A stretch of DNA of 57,314 nt from assembly GCA_964619775.1 (NCBI GenBank), contig CAZUFB010000005.1:1-57314 (forward strand). The letters are read 5' to 3'. Of this stretch, positions 43,209 to 52,227 are shown piece by piece. The position numbers and the translations under genes were made by a program. The notes below the pieces were generated by a model, which was given only the letters and a program-made list of their open reading frames with translations, ran no database searches and was not told the origin of the DNA. This DNA comes from CAZUFB01 sp964619775. GTDB taxonomy: Bacteria > Actinomycetota > Coriobacteriia > Coriobacteriales > UMGS124. Position 1 is the first letter of the stretch, and each line of letters starts with the position of its first letter.

Positions 43209-43424
43209 GTGAACGCCTCGACCGTCATCGTCCTGCTTGTCATCGCGGCGCTGCTTGCGCTTGCCATCCGCTCCCTTGTGAAAGGCCGCCGGTCCGGAAA
43301 GTGCCTCGGATGCTCCGAAGAGGGGTGCTCCGGCTCCGGCACGGTCGACGCCTGCCCCGCCACGGTGCGCGCCCTGGCCGACGTCGAGGCCAAGCTCGGC
43401 CCGTCCGACCACGCCAAGTCTTAA
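43209..43424 (+). CDS. FeoB-associated Cys-rich membrane protein
   Basis: The 71-residue protein has one N-terminal transmembrane helix (about 4-23), then basic RSLVKGRRSG and a cysteine-rich stretch KCLGCSEEGCSGSG with Cys32, Cys35, Cys40 and Cys49. This is the layout of the FeoB-associated Cys-rich family found after feoB in anaerobes, perhaps an iron chaperone or the counterpart of FeoC. The start is GTG 43209 after AAGGAGGT. The longer upstream frame runs through the hairpin and is unlikely. Confidence 0.85.
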   Translation: MNASTVIVLLVIAALLALAIRSLVKGRRSGKCLGCSEEGCSGSGTVDACPATVRALADVEAKLGPSDHAKS

Positions 43425-43461
43425 GACGCCGCACGCGTGGCTGTTGGGTTTGCCTGTGCGT

Positions 43462-43477
43462 GCAACCCTTCGGTAAC
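43462..43477 (+). promoter_or_regulatory. Candidate GlnR-type binding site upstream of glnA
   Basis: GCAAC, six bases (CCTTCG), then GTAAC at 43473-43477. Two pentamers of the form GNAAC in direct orientation 11 bases apart resemble the actinobacterial GlnR box (GTNAC-n6-GAAAC). It lies 87 bases before the glnA start. A similar arrangement precedes the GlnR-like gene at 52062-52077. Confidence 0.4.
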
Positions 43478-43563
43478 AATGTTGTGGCACGCTGTCGAGT
43501 ATCCATATCCGGTCTCGTTGGGCGACCGAACCCCGGCGGGGACCGGGCGCCGAAGGGAGCCAC

Positions 43564-44907
43564 ATGCCTGCGATACAGAACGACGTCGAGTTCGTGCTGC
43601 GCACTGTCGAGGAGCGCGACGTCCACTTCATTCAGTTCTGGTTTACCGACGCGCTCGGCAACCTCAAGTCGTTTGCGGCGACCTCGGGAGAGCTCGAGGA
43701 CGCGATGGTCGAGGGTCTGGGCTTCGACGGTTCGTCGGTGGAGGGTTTCGCGGCGGTCGAGGAGTCCGACTGCACGGCCGTCCCTGACCCCGACACCTTC
43801 CAGATTCTGCCCTGGCGCCCCCAGCAGCAAGGCGCCGCGCGCATGTTCTGCGACATCAAGCTGCCCGACGGATCCACCTTCGACGGCGACCCGCGCGCCG
43901 TGCTGCGCCGCCTGTGCGACGCCGCCTACGACAAGGGCTACATGCTCAGCGTGAGCCCCGCCATCGAGCACTTCTACTTCAAGGACTCCTCGGCGGTCGA
44001 GCCGCTCGACTGCGGCGGCTACTTCGATCTGCTGCCGCTCGACGTGGGTAACGACCTGCGCCGCGACACGGTTCTCATGCTCGAGCATATGGGCATCCCG
44101 GTGGAGTACTCCCACCACGAGGCCGCTCCCTCCCAGCACGAGATCGTGCTGCGCTACGCCGACGCCTTCCTCATGGCCGACTCGGTGATGACCCACCGCC
44201 TCGTGGTGAAGCAGGTGGCCCAGAGCGCCGGTTGCTACGCCTCCTTCATGCCCAAGCCCATCGAGACCTCCGACGGCAGCGGCATGCACCTGCACCTGGC
44301 CCTGCACGACCTCGACGGCGTGAACCTCTTCTACGACGAGGACGACCCCGACGGCTACCAGCTTTCGGCCACGGCCAAGATGTTCCTGGCGGGCCTGCTC
44401 AAGTACGCTCCCGAATACACGCTGCTCACCAACCAGTACGTGAATTCCTACAAACGCTTCGTGCGCGGTTTCGACGCCCCGCTGTACGTGACCTGGGCCC
44501 AGGCCAACCGCTCGGCCCTTGTGCGCGTGCCCCACTACAAGGCGGGCAAAAACCTCTCGTCCCGTCTCGACCTGCGCAGCCCCGACCCCGCCTGCAACCC
44601 CTACCTGGCGTTTGCGGCCGTGTTCGCCGCGGGTCTTGCGGGCGTCGAAGAACAGCTCGAGCTGCCGCCCGCACAGCCCTATGGGGTGTTCGAGATGTCC
44701 GACGACGAGCTCGACGCGGCCGGCATCCGCTGCCTGCCCACCAGCCTGGGCGCTGCCATCGGGCTGTTCGAGCGCTCGCAGCTGATGCGCGCCACGCTTG
44801 GCGACCATGTTTTCGATTACATCGTGCGCGCCAAGAAGGCCGAGTGGGCGGAGTACTGCAGCCATGTGGACGCCTGGGAGCTGCGCACGTTCCTGCCGGT
44901 TCTCTAG
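43564..44907 (+). CDS. glnA: Glutamine synthetase, type I (short, non-adenylylated form)
   Basis: GlnA makes glutamine from glutamate, ammonia and ATP. The 447-residue protein has FDGSSVEGF, the metal/substrate region SHHEAAPSQHEI, GSGMHLHLAL and NSYKRFVRGFD. The adenylylation-site tyrosine region and the 25-residue insertion of GSI-beta are absent, so it belongs to GSI-alpha and should be controlled by transcription and feedback. CGAAGGGAGCC precedes the ATG. luxS follows 59 bases downstream, and a GlnR-like site lies upstream. Confidence 0.95.
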   Translation: MPAIQNDVEFVLRTVEERDVHFIQFWFTDALGNLKSFAATSGELEDAMVEGLGFDGSSVEGFAAVEESDCTAVPDPDTFQILPWRPQQQGAARMFCDIKLPDGSTFDGDPRAVLRRLCDAAYDKGYMLSVSPAIEHFYFKDSSAVEPLDCGGYFDLLPLDVGNDLRRDTVLMLEHMGIPVEYSHHEAAPSQHEIVLRYADAFLMADSVMTHRLVVKQVAQSAGCYASFMPKPIETSDGSGMHLHLALHDLDGVNLFYDEDDPDGYQLSATAKMFLAGLLKYAPEYTLLTNQYVNSYKRFVRGFDAPLYVTWAQANRSALVRVPHYKAGKNLSSRLDLRSPDPACNPYLAFAAVFAAGLAGVEEQLELPPAQPYGVFEMSDDELDAAGIRCLPTSLGAAIGLFERSQLMRATLGDHVFDYIVRAKKAEWAEYCSHVDAWELRTFLPVL

Positions 44908-44966
44908 TTTAGGAGAGGCAAGGGCGCATGCCGCTTGGCATCGCCTGTCATGGGGGAGGGACCGCC

Positions 44967-45452
44967 ATGGAACTGCAGAAGATCGCCAGCTTCGCCGTCA
45001 ACCATGAAGACCTTGAGCCGGGCGTCTACGTGTCGCGCGTCGACCGCATCGGCGCCGAGGCTGTGACGACGCTCGACCTGCGCATGACCGCCCCCAACCG
45101 CGAGCCGGTGATGGGCACGGCCGAGGTCCACACCATCGAGCATTTGGGCGCTACGTTTCTGCGCAACGATCCCGAATGGTGCGACCGCGTGGTCTACTTC
45201 GGGCCGATGGGGTGCCGTACCGGTTTCTACCTGCTGCTGGCCGGCGAATATACGTCGCGCGACGCGGTAGGCCTCGTGACGCGCACCTTCGAGTTTGTCC
45301 GCGGCTTCGAGGGCGACGTTCCCGGCGCCGCCCCGCGCGACTGCGGTAACTGGCGCGACCAGAACATCGACCTCGCCCGCTGGTATGCGAAGCGTTACCT
45401 TGAGGAGACCCTCTACCGCATCGACGAACGCCACCTGGTGTACCCGGCATAA
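44967..45452 (+). CDS. luxS: S-ribosylhomocysteine lyase (AI-2 synthesis)
   Basis: LuxS splits S-ribosylhomocysteine into homocysteine and DPD, precursor of autoinducer-2, within the activated methyl cycle. Metal ligands are His55 and His59 in VHTIEHLGA (HTxEH) and Cys126 in DCGNW; the catalytic Cys83 is in MGCRTGFYL and Glu58 is present. I use ATG 44967, preceded by GGGGGAGGGA; an in-frame ATG at 44928 adds 13 residues without family similarity. The full length is 161 residues. Likely co-transcribed with glnA. Confidence 0.95.
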   Translation: MELQKIASFAVNHEDLEPGVYVSRVDRIGAEAVTTLDLRMTAPNREPVMGTAEVHTIEHLGATFLRNDPEWCDRVVYFGPMGCRTGFYLLLAGEYTSRDAVGLVTRTFEFVRGFEGDVPGAAPRDCGNWRDQNIDLARWYAKRYLEETLYRIDERHLVYPA

Positions 45453-45519
45453 AGAAGAGGTGCCGCAGAACGCAGAAGGGCGCACGGCTGCGGACCGGGC
45501 GGGTGCGAATATGGACGGC

Positions 45520-45574
45520 AACAGGTCGGGCGCGCGATGTCCTGCAGGCACCGCGCGCCCGACCTGTTTCTTGT
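45520..45574. terminator. Bidirectional terminator between luxS and gltD
   Basis: AACAGGTCGGGCGCGCG (45520-45536) is exactly complementary to 45552-45568, a perfect 17-bp stem with a 15-nt loop. TTTCTTG follows on the plus strand. It lies between the convergent luxS and gltD genes. Confidence 0.85.
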
Positions 45575-45611
45575 GCAACCCCGCCCGCCGGCGCCACCGG
45601 CGGGTTTCCCT

Positions 45612-47078
45612 TTACCGTTCCGCCAGCCAGCGGTCCACGGCGGCGGCACAGCGCACGCCTTCGTCGATGGCGTTCACCACCAGGGACGCACCGTGGCGGC
45701 AGTCGCCGCACACGAAGAACCCGGGGCGACCGGCCACCTTGAAGGAGGCGTCGCCCTCGGTGCCGGAACATACGGGCAGCTTGCGCGTGCCGCTGGTCAT
45801 TGCGATGCCGAGAGCCCCGAAGGCGTCCTCCTCGGGACCGGCAAAGCCGCGCGCCACGAGCACGAGCTGGGCGGGAAGCTCGCGTCGGGTCCCGGGTACC
45901 GGAACGGGACGGCCTTCTTTCCAAGTCACCTCGCACACGAGCAGCGCGCGCACGTGCCCGTCGTCGGCCAGCACCTCGAGGGTGTCGGTCGACCACAGGC
46001 GCGGGTCCGCACCCTGCAGCACGGCGGCCTCGGCCTGTCCGTAGTCGGCCGTGAGCACGTTGGGCCAGCAGGGCCAGCGGTCGTCGTCGGCGCGGCGCTC
46101 GGGCGGGGCGGGGTGGTACTGCAGCTGCGTCACGCTTGCGGCACCCTGCCGCAGGGCGGTGGCCAGGCAGTCGGTGCCGGTGTCGCCGCCGCCGATCACC
46201 ACCACGTCGAGTCCCCGGGCCGAGATCTCGGTCTCGTCGGGGGTGCCGGCGAGTACGGCGCGCGTTGCGGCGCCCAGGTAGTCGAGGGCGTACACCACGC
46301 CGATGCTGGAGGAGCCGGGCACGTCGAGCGTGCGGGGCCTGGTCGCGCCGACGGCCGCCACCACGGCGTCGAACGACCCGCTGACGCGCGAGTCTGCCGC
46401 ACGGCCCAGCTCGAACCGCACGCCGGCCTCCTCGAGCAGCCGCACGCGGCGCTCCACGACGTCTTTGGGGAGCTTCATCGTGGGGATGCCGTAGGTCAGC
46501 AGGCCGCCGGCCCGCTCGGCCCGATCGAGCACCGTCACCGCATGGCCCGCCTGCACGAGCTTCCAGGCGCAGGCGAGGCCTGCCGGGCCCGCGCCCACCA
46601 CGCACGCGGTCTTGCCGCTCGGGGCGTGCCGCGGCTTGGGGGCGGCCACCAAGCCCAGCTCGAACGCCTTGTCGGCGATGGCGCGCTCGTTGTCGCGGAT
46701 CGTCGTGGCGTCGTCGTGCAGGCCCAGGTTGCACGCCTTCTCGCACAGCGCGGGGCACACCCGGCCCGTGACCTCGGGGAAGGGGTTGGTCATCGAGAGG
46801 CGTTCGTAGGCCTCCTTCCACAGGCCCCGCCAGGCGAGGTCGTTCCATTCGGGGATGAGGTTGTGCAGCGGGCAGCCCGTGGCGTGGCGCGTCCCGCCGA
46901 AGGGCACGCCCGTCTGGCAGAAGGCCACGCCGCATCCCATGCAGCGCCCCGCCTGCGTGCGGCGCGCCTCGTCGCCGGGCATGACGGCGATCTCGTCCCA
47001 GTCTCCCGTGCGTTGCGCCACCGGCCGCTCGGCATGCTCCGCGCGCCCGTGCTGTAAGAACCCACCGATCTGGCCCAT
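45612..47078 (-). CDS. gltD: Glutamate synthase (NADPH) small subunit
   Basis: The 488-residue flavoprotein passes electrons from NADPH to the large subunit. The N-terminal Fe-S cysteines are in GRCMGCGVAFCQTGVPFGGT and TGRVCPALCEKACNLG, followed by FAD-binding VVGAGPAGLACAWKL and NADPH-binding VVVIGGGDTGTDCLATAL. The C-terminal GFFVCGDCRHGASLVVNAI closes the FAD site (the usual AGD is CGD here). Upstream gltB ends 86 bases before it on the same strand. Confidence 0.95.
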   Translation of the reverse strand: MGQIGGFLQHGRAEHAERPVAQRTGDWDEIAVMPGDEARRTQAGRCMGCGVAFCQTGVPFGGTRHATGCPLHNLIPEWNDLAWRGLWKEAYERLSMTNPFPEVTGRVCPALCEKACNLGLHDDATTIRDNERAIADKAFELGLVAAPKPRHAPSGKTACVVGAGPAGLACAWKLVQAGHAVTVLDRAERAGGLLTYGIPTMKLPKDVVERRVRLLEEAGVRFELGRAADSRVSGSFDAVVAAVGATRPRTLDVPGSSSIGVVYALDYLGAATRAVLAGTPDETEISARGLDVVVIGGGDTGTDCLATALRQGAASVTQLQYHPAPPERRADDDRWPCWPNVLTADYGQAEAAVLQGADPRLWSTDTLEVLADDGHVRALLVCEVTWKEGRPVPVPGTRRELPAQLVLVARGFAGPEEDAFGALGIAMTSGTRKLPVCSGTEGDASFKVAGRPGFFVCGDCRHGASLVVNAIDEGVRCAAAVDRWLAER

Positions 47079-47163
47079 CTCCTACCCCACATTCCAGTCG
47101 CTGCCCGTCGTGGGCAGGTTGCGTCCGTTCTGTTGCCGCGCCCGCCGCTTGCGGGCGGGGCGT

Positions 47164-50100
47164 CTAGTGCGCCTGGTCTCCCGCGCCGCCCAGCACGCTT
47201 GCGAAGGCGTCGCGCAAGGCGTCGTCGTGCGTCTTGCCCGCGGCCTCTTCGGCGGCGATGAGGCGCGTCATGCGCTCGTAGTCCACCGGCACGACTTTCT
47301 TGAAGAGGTTCTGCACCGTTTCGAACCGGTAGAGCATCTTGATGCCGCGCGGAGAGTTGGTCGCCTTCACGTGGTCGCTGATGAGCATGCGGATCTGCAC
47401 GATTTCGTCGGGCGTGGGGGCCGTGATGTGCACCAGGTCGGGGTTGATGCGTTTCTCAAGGGTACCGTACTCGTCGAACACATAGGCCACCCCGCCGCTC
47501 ATGCCGGCCGCGAAGTTCTGGCCCACCTCGCCCAGCACCACCACGCAACCGCCGGTCATGTACTCGCAGCCGTGGTTGCCCACGCCTTCCACCACCAGCG
47601 TCGCGCCCGAGTTGCGCACCGCGAAGCGCTGGCCGGCGAGCCCGTTCACATATCCGCGCCCGGCGGTGGCGCCGTAGAACGCCACGTTGCCCACCACCAC
47701 GTTTTCGTCGAACTGGATGGGGGCGTTCTCAGGCGGGCGCACCGAGAGCGTGCCGCCCGACAGGCCCTTGCCGAAGTAGTCGTTGGCGTCGCCTTCGATG
47801 GACAGCTCCACGCCCGCAGGCAAAAAGGCCCCGAAGCTCTGGCCTCCCGACCCGGTGCAGTCGATGCGGATGGACCCCTCGGGCAGCCCCTCGGGGTAGG
47901 CCTTGGTCACCGTCGAGCCGAGCATCGTGCCCACGCAGCGGTTGACGTTGCCTATGTCGGCGTGGAAGCGCGCCGGCGCCAGGCTGGCGCGCGTGGTGGC
48001 CGTGAGCGGCACGAACAGCGTGGCGTCGAGCGTGCGGTCGAGGTGGTGGTCGTAGGCCATCGCGGGGTTGAAGCGCGGCTCGTCGGCCCCGGGGATGTCG
48101 GCGCCGAAGACCGGCTCCACGCGGGCGAGCAGCGGGGAGAGGTCGAGGCTGTTGGCCTTCCAGTTGCCGGGCAGCTCCACCTGGCGCAGGCACTCCACAT
48201 GGCCCACCATCTCGTCGACCGTGCGGAATCCCAGGCGCGCCATGATGGAGCGCAACTCCTCGGCCACGCCGACCATGAAGTTCACGACGTGCTCGGGCTT
48301 GCCGGAAAAGCGGCCGCGCAGCGTCTCGTTCTGGGTAGCGATACCCACCGGGCAGGTGTCCTGGTGGCAGTCGCGCTGCATAAGGCAGCCGAGCGCGATG
48401 AGCGGCGCGGTGGCGAAGCCGAACTCCTCGGCGCCCATAAGGCATGCAACGGCCACGTCGCGCCCGGTCATGAGCTTTCCGTCGGCTTCGAGCATCACGC
48501 GCGAGCGAAGGCCGTTGCGCAGCAGCGTCTGCTGGGTCTCGGCCAAGCCCAGCTCCAGGGGCAGACCCGCGTGGTACACCGAGTTGCGCGGCGCGGCGCC
48601 CGTGCCGCCGTCGTGGCCCGAGATGAGGATCTTGTCGGCGCCGCCCTTGGCAACGCCCGTCGCGATGGTGCCCACGCCGGTCTCGGAGACGAGCTTCACG
48701 CTCACGTCGGCGTCGGGGTTGGCGTTCTTGAGGTCGAAGATGAGCTCGGCCAGGTCCTCGATGGAGTAGATGTCGTGGTGCGGCGGCGGCGAGATGAGGC
48801 TCACGCCCGGCGTCGAGCGGCGCGTCTTGGCAATCCAAGGGTAGACCTTCTTGCCGGGCAGGTGGCCTCCCTCGCCGGGCTTGGCACCCTGGGCGAGCTT
48901 GATCTGGATCTCGCGGGCGCAGCACAGGTAGCGGCTCGTCACGCCGAAGCGTCCCGAGGCGACCTGCTTGATGGCCGACAGCGCGCTGTCGCCGTCGGCG
49001 AGCGGGATCTCGCGGACGGTGTCCTCGCCGCCCTCGCCGGTGTTGCTGAAGCCGTGCAGGCGGTTCATCGCGACGGCGAGGCACTCGTGGGCCTCCTTGC
49101 TGATGGAGCCGTAGCTCATCGCCCCCGTCTTGAAGCGCCGCACGATGGCGCTCGCCGGCTCCACCTCGTCGAGCGGCACGGGGGTGCGCCCGGCGTCGCA
49201 GAAGTCGAGCAGGTCGCGCAGGCGCACGGCGCGCCCGGGCTGGTTCACGATGGCGCTGTAGGCGGCGAAGGCCTCGGGGTCGCCGGTACGCGCGGCGGTC
49301 TGCAGGGCGAACACCGCGGCAGGGTCGATGAGGTGGTCCTCCTTGCCGGGGCGCCACGCGGTCTCGCCCGAGTCGGGCAGCTGGTCGGGGGTCGCGCCCA
49401 GGGCCAGCTCGCGCGCCGCGTCGAACTTGGCGTCCGCCTCGCGCTGCAGCCCGTCGAAGCCGATGCCCCCCACGCGGCTCACGGTGCCGGTGAAGCACTC
49501 GTCCACCACCTCGTCGGCGATGCCCACCGCCTCGAAGATCTGGGCCGAGTGGTAGCCCTGCATCGTCGAGATGCCCATCTTCGACATGATGGAGACGATG
49601 CCGGCGGTCACGGCGCGGTCGAAGTTGGCGATGGCCTCGTCTTCGCCCGCGTCTATCAGCCCGCGGCGCACCGCGTCGCGGATCTGGGCGTGGGCGAGGT
49701 AGGGGTAGACGCCGCTGGCCGAGTAGCCCACGAGCATCGCGAAGTCGTGCGTGCTCACCGCGTCGCCGGTCTCCACCACCAGGTCGGCGCGCGTGCGCAG
49801 CCCGGTGCGGATGAGGTGGTGGTGCACCGATCCCAGCGACAGCAGGCTCGGCACCGGCACCTCGTCGTCGGCGGTCACGCGGTCCGACAGCACCACGATG
49901 TTGCACCCGCGTGCCACGGCCTCCTCGGCCTGGGCGTCAAGCCGCTCGAGCGCCGCCTTGAGCGCGCCTTCGCCGTCGCCGCGCCGGTAGGTGCACGAGA
50001 GGCGCGCCACCTTGAAGCCCGTCTTGTCGATGGCGCAGACGCGTTCGAACGTGGCGCGGTCGAGGATGGGCGTCTCGAGGCGGATGAGCCGGCAGTTGGC

Positions 50101-51822
50101 GCTTGTGTCCTCGAGCATGTTGCCGTGGTTGCCCAGGTACAGGATTGTGCTCGTGACGATTTTCTCGCGCAGGGCGTCGATCGGGGGGTTCGTGACCTGG
50201 GCGAAGAGCTGCTTGAAGTAGCTGAACAGCTTGCGAGGCCGCTCGCTCAGGATGGCAAGCGGGCTGTCGACGCCCATCGAGACGAGCGGCTCCGACCCGC
50301 TCTGCGCCATCGGGGCGATCTGCTGGGAGACGTCCTCGTAGCACATGCCGTAGCGCGCGCACAGCGAGGTGAGCGTCTCGCCCTCGGGTATCGCGGCCTC
50401 GGGGTAGGGCTGTTCGTCGGGCTCCCGCCCCCCGTCGAACCCCTTGGGCAGGGGCAGGTCGCCGGCGCGCAGCATGTAGGCGTCTATCCAGGTGCGCCAC
50501 GGCCGCTCCGAGGCCATCGACTCCTTGAGCTCCTCGTCCCACACGATGCGCCCCTGCGTCGGGTCCACCACGAGCATCTGGCCCGGGCCCAGGCTGCCTT
50601 TCATCAGCACGTTCTCGGCCGGGATGTCGAGCACGCCGGTCTCCGACGCCAGGACGAGCCGGCCGTCGCGCGTCACCGTGTAGCGTGCCGGGCGCAGGCC
50701 GTTGCGGTCGAGCACCGCGCCCATGCGCACGCCGTCGGTGAAGGCGATGGCGGCCGGGCCGTCCCACGGCTCCATGAGGGTCGACTGGTACGAGTCGAAG
50801 GCGCGCCGGTGCTCCGACAGCGCGGCGTTGTTGTCCCACGGCTCGGGGAGCAGTATGCTCATCGCGCGCGTCAGCGTGCGGCCGTTCATGTAGAGGAACT
50901 CCGTCACGTTGTCGAGGATGGCCGAGTCGCTGCCCTCGCGGTCCACGATGGGCAGCACGCGGTCGAGCTGCGGGATGACGGGGGAGTACAGGGCGCTCTC
51001 GCGCGCGCGGATCCAGTTGATGTTGCCGCGCAGCGTGTTGATCTCGCCGTTGTGCACGATGAAGCGGTTGGGGTGGGCGCGCTCCCAGCTCGGCGTCGTG
51101 TTGGTGGAGTAGCGCGAGTGCACGAGGGCAATCGCCGTCTCCACCGTGGCATCGGACAGGTCGAGGTAGAACATGCGCAGCTGCCCGGCCAGGAGCATGC
51201 CCTTGTACACGATCGTGCGCGCGCTCATCGAGCAGACGTAGAAGACGTCGCGCTCAGGCAGGCCCATACCCGCCGCGCGCTTCTCGATGGAGCGGCGGCA
51301 CAAGTAGAGCGCCCGCTCGAACTCCTGGCCGCGCTCCACCGACGCGGGGCGCAGCATGAACGCCTGCCAGATGCGCGGCTGGCAGGCCCGGGCGGTTGCT
51401 CCCAGGTCGTGCGCATCCACCGGCACCTCGCGCCAGAACAGCACCGGCAGCCCGCTCTCCGCACAGCACTGCTCGAAGAGCGTGCGGGCCTGCCCGAACA
51501 GGTCGGCGTCGCGCGGCAGGAACAGCATGGCGACGCCGTAGTCCCCCTCGTCGGGCAGCAGGTTGCCGCACTTCTGCGCCTCCTTGCGGAAGAACCGGTG
51601 CGGCGTCTGGAACAGGATCCCCGCCCCGTCGCCGGTGTTCGACTCGAGCCCCGTGCCTCCGCGGTGGTCCATGTTGAGCAGCACAGACAGGGCGTCGCCG
51701 AGCATCTGGTGGGTTCGCACGCCCTTGATGCTGGCAAGCGCGCCGATGCCGCAAGCGTCGTGCTCGAACTCGCTGCGATACAGGCCGCGCGTCGGGGGTG
51801 TCGTGGTGGGCGTCGTCGTCAT
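47164..51822 (-). CDS. gltB: Glutamate synthase large subunit
   Basis: The 1552-residue enzyme forms two glutamates from glutamine and 2-oxoglutarate. The N-terminal amidotransferase nucleophile is Cys24 (EHDACGIGALAS), so a 23-residue propeptide is removed. The FMN/2-oxoglutarate domain has SPPPHHDIYSIEDLAELIFD and GHDGGTGAAP; the Fe-S cysteines are in CLMQRDCHQDTCPVGIATQ; the C-terminal glycine-rich beta helix is complete. I choose ATG 51822, supported by GAGGAAGG; the upstream frame to 51918 is not supported. It is divergent from the GlnR-like gene. Confidence 0.96.
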   Translation of the reverse strand: MTTTPTTTPPTRGLYRSEFEHDACGIGALASIKGVRTHQMLGDALSVLLNMDHRGGTGLESNTGDGAGILFQTPHRFFRKEAQKCGNLLPDEGDYGVAMLFLPRDADLFGQARTLFEQCCAESGLPVLFWREVPVDAHDLGATARACQPRIWQAFMLRPASVERGQEFERALYLCRRSIEKRAAGMGLPERDVFYVCSMSARTIVYKGMLLAGQLRMFYLDLSDATVETAIALVHSRYSTNTTPSWERAHPNRFIVHNGEINTLRGNINWIRARESALYSPVIPQLDRVLPIVDREGSDSAILDNVTEFLYMNGRTLTRAMSILLPEPWDNNAALSEHRRAFDSYQSTLMEPWDGPAAIAFTDGVRMGAVLDRNGLRPARYTVTRDGRLVLASETGVLDIPAENVLMKGSLGPGQMLVVDPTQGRIVWDEELKESMASERPWRTWIDAYMLRAGDLPLPKGFDGGREPDEQPYPEAAIPEGETLTSLCARYGMCYEDVSQQIAPMAQSGSEPLVSMGVDSPLAILSERPRKLFSYFKQLFAQVTNPPIDALREKIVTSTILYLGNHGNMLEDTSANCRLIRLETPILDRATFERVCAIDKTGFKVARLSCTYRRGDGEGALKAALERLDAQAEEAVARGCNIVVLSDRVTADDEVPVPSLLSLGSVHHHLIRTGLRTRADLVVETGDAVSTHDFAMLVGYSASGVYPYLAHAQIRDAVRRGLIDAGEDEAIANFDRAVTAGIVSIMSKMGISTMQGYHSAQIFEAVGIADEVVDECFTGTVSRVGGIGFDGLQREADAKFDAARELALGATPDQLPDSGETAWRPGKEDHLIDPAAVFALQTAARTGDPEAFAAYSAIVNQPGRAVRLRDLLDFCDAGRTPVPLDEVEPASAIVRRFKTGAMSYGSISKEAHECLAVAMNRLHGFSNTGEGGEDTVREIPLADGDSALSAIKQVASGRFGVTSRYLCCAREIQIKLAQGAKPGEGGHLPGKKVYPWIAKTRRSTPGVSLISPPPHHDIYSIEDLAELIFDLKNANPDADVSVKLVSETGVGTIATGVAKGGADKILISGHDGGTGAAPRNSVYHAGLPLELGLAETQQTLLRNGLRSRVMLEADGKLMTGRDVAVACLMGAEEFGFATAPLIALGCLMQRDCHQDTCPVGIATQNETLRGRFSGKPEHVVNFMVGVAEELRSIMARLGFRTVDEMVGHVECLRQVELPGNWKANSLDLSPLLARVEPVFGADIPGADEPRFNPAMAYDHHLDRTLDATLFVPLTATTRASLAPARFHADIGNVNRCVGTMLGSTVTKAYPEGLPEGSIRIDCTGSGGQSFGAFLPAGVELSIEGDANDYFGKGLSGGTLSVRPPENAPIQFDENVVVGNVAFYGATAGRGYVNGLAGQRFAVRNSGATLVVEGVGNHGCEYMTGGCVVVLGEVGQNFAAGMSGGVAYVFDEYGTLEKRINPDLVHITAPTPDEIVQIRMLISDHVKATNSPRGIKMLYRFETVQNLFKKVVPVDYERMTRLIAAEEAAGKTHDDALRDAFASVLGGAGDQAH

Positions 51823-52042
51823 GGGCACAAACCTTCCTCTTCTCTCCCGTGCGCGTTGGGCGGCTCGGGCCGTGCCCGAGGGCGCGGTTGCCGTTCGTTG
51901 CAACTTTCCGACTATCATGTTTCGAGTTGGGAAATCCCGGCCCAGTTTTTACAACGGAAACAGTGCGTCCAGCACTCCTTCACGCGAAGGTGCCATATCT
52001 ATCCCTCCAGACTTGCCGTGCCGGGCGCGTCTCCGAACTGGT

Positions 52043-52071
52043 TTTACGTTGAAGCGCAACGGTAATATAAT
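52043..52071 (+). promoter_or_regulatory. Promoter of the GlnR-like gene
   Basis: TTTACG (52043-52048), 17 bases, then a perfect TATAAT (52066-52071). It is the best -10 element in the window. Confidence 0.7.
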
Positions 52072-52077
52072 TGCAAC
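52062..52077 (+). promoter_or_regulatory. Candidate GlnR-type site overlapping the regulator's -10
   Basis: GTAAT at 52062-52066, six bases (ATAATT), then GCAAC at 52073-52077. The 11-base spacing equals that upstream of glnA. Overlap with the -10 element would fit autorepression. Inference from pattern only. Confidence 0.35.
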
Positions 52078-52227
52078 AGACTCTTTCTAATCTCGGCGAT
52101 AGCGGCGTGCCGGATGCACGTCGCCGCACCCCGCGGCGGGTGTGGTACCCTAACTTTTGGGGCGAGCCCGAGTGCCCCGCGCGCCTTTGCGCGCATCGAC
52201 GTGCCGAACGCTTCGGGAGGCGAGACC

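Larger units (their letters stand above)
51823..52227. other. Divergent control region between gltB and the GlnR-like gene
   Basis: About 400 bases without a gene. It holds the promoter at 52043-52071, a GlnR-like site at 52062-52077 and a palindromic GTTGCAAC at 51896-51903 on the gltB side. No convincing -35/-10 pair for gltB on the minus strand could be fixed. The regulator's leader would be about 150 nt. Confidence 0.55.

Noticed and set aside
51896..51925. GlnR-type site on the gltB side of the divergent region
   Set aside because: GCAAC pentamers occur on the minus strand, but their spacing is five bases rather than six and they do not fit the pattern seen at glnA and the regulator.
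46855..52065. A 1736-codon plus-strand frame opposite gltD and gltB
   Set aside because: It covers the antisense of both glutamate synthase subunits, whose motifs and starts are clear; the product is Arg/His/Val-rich without recognisable domains.
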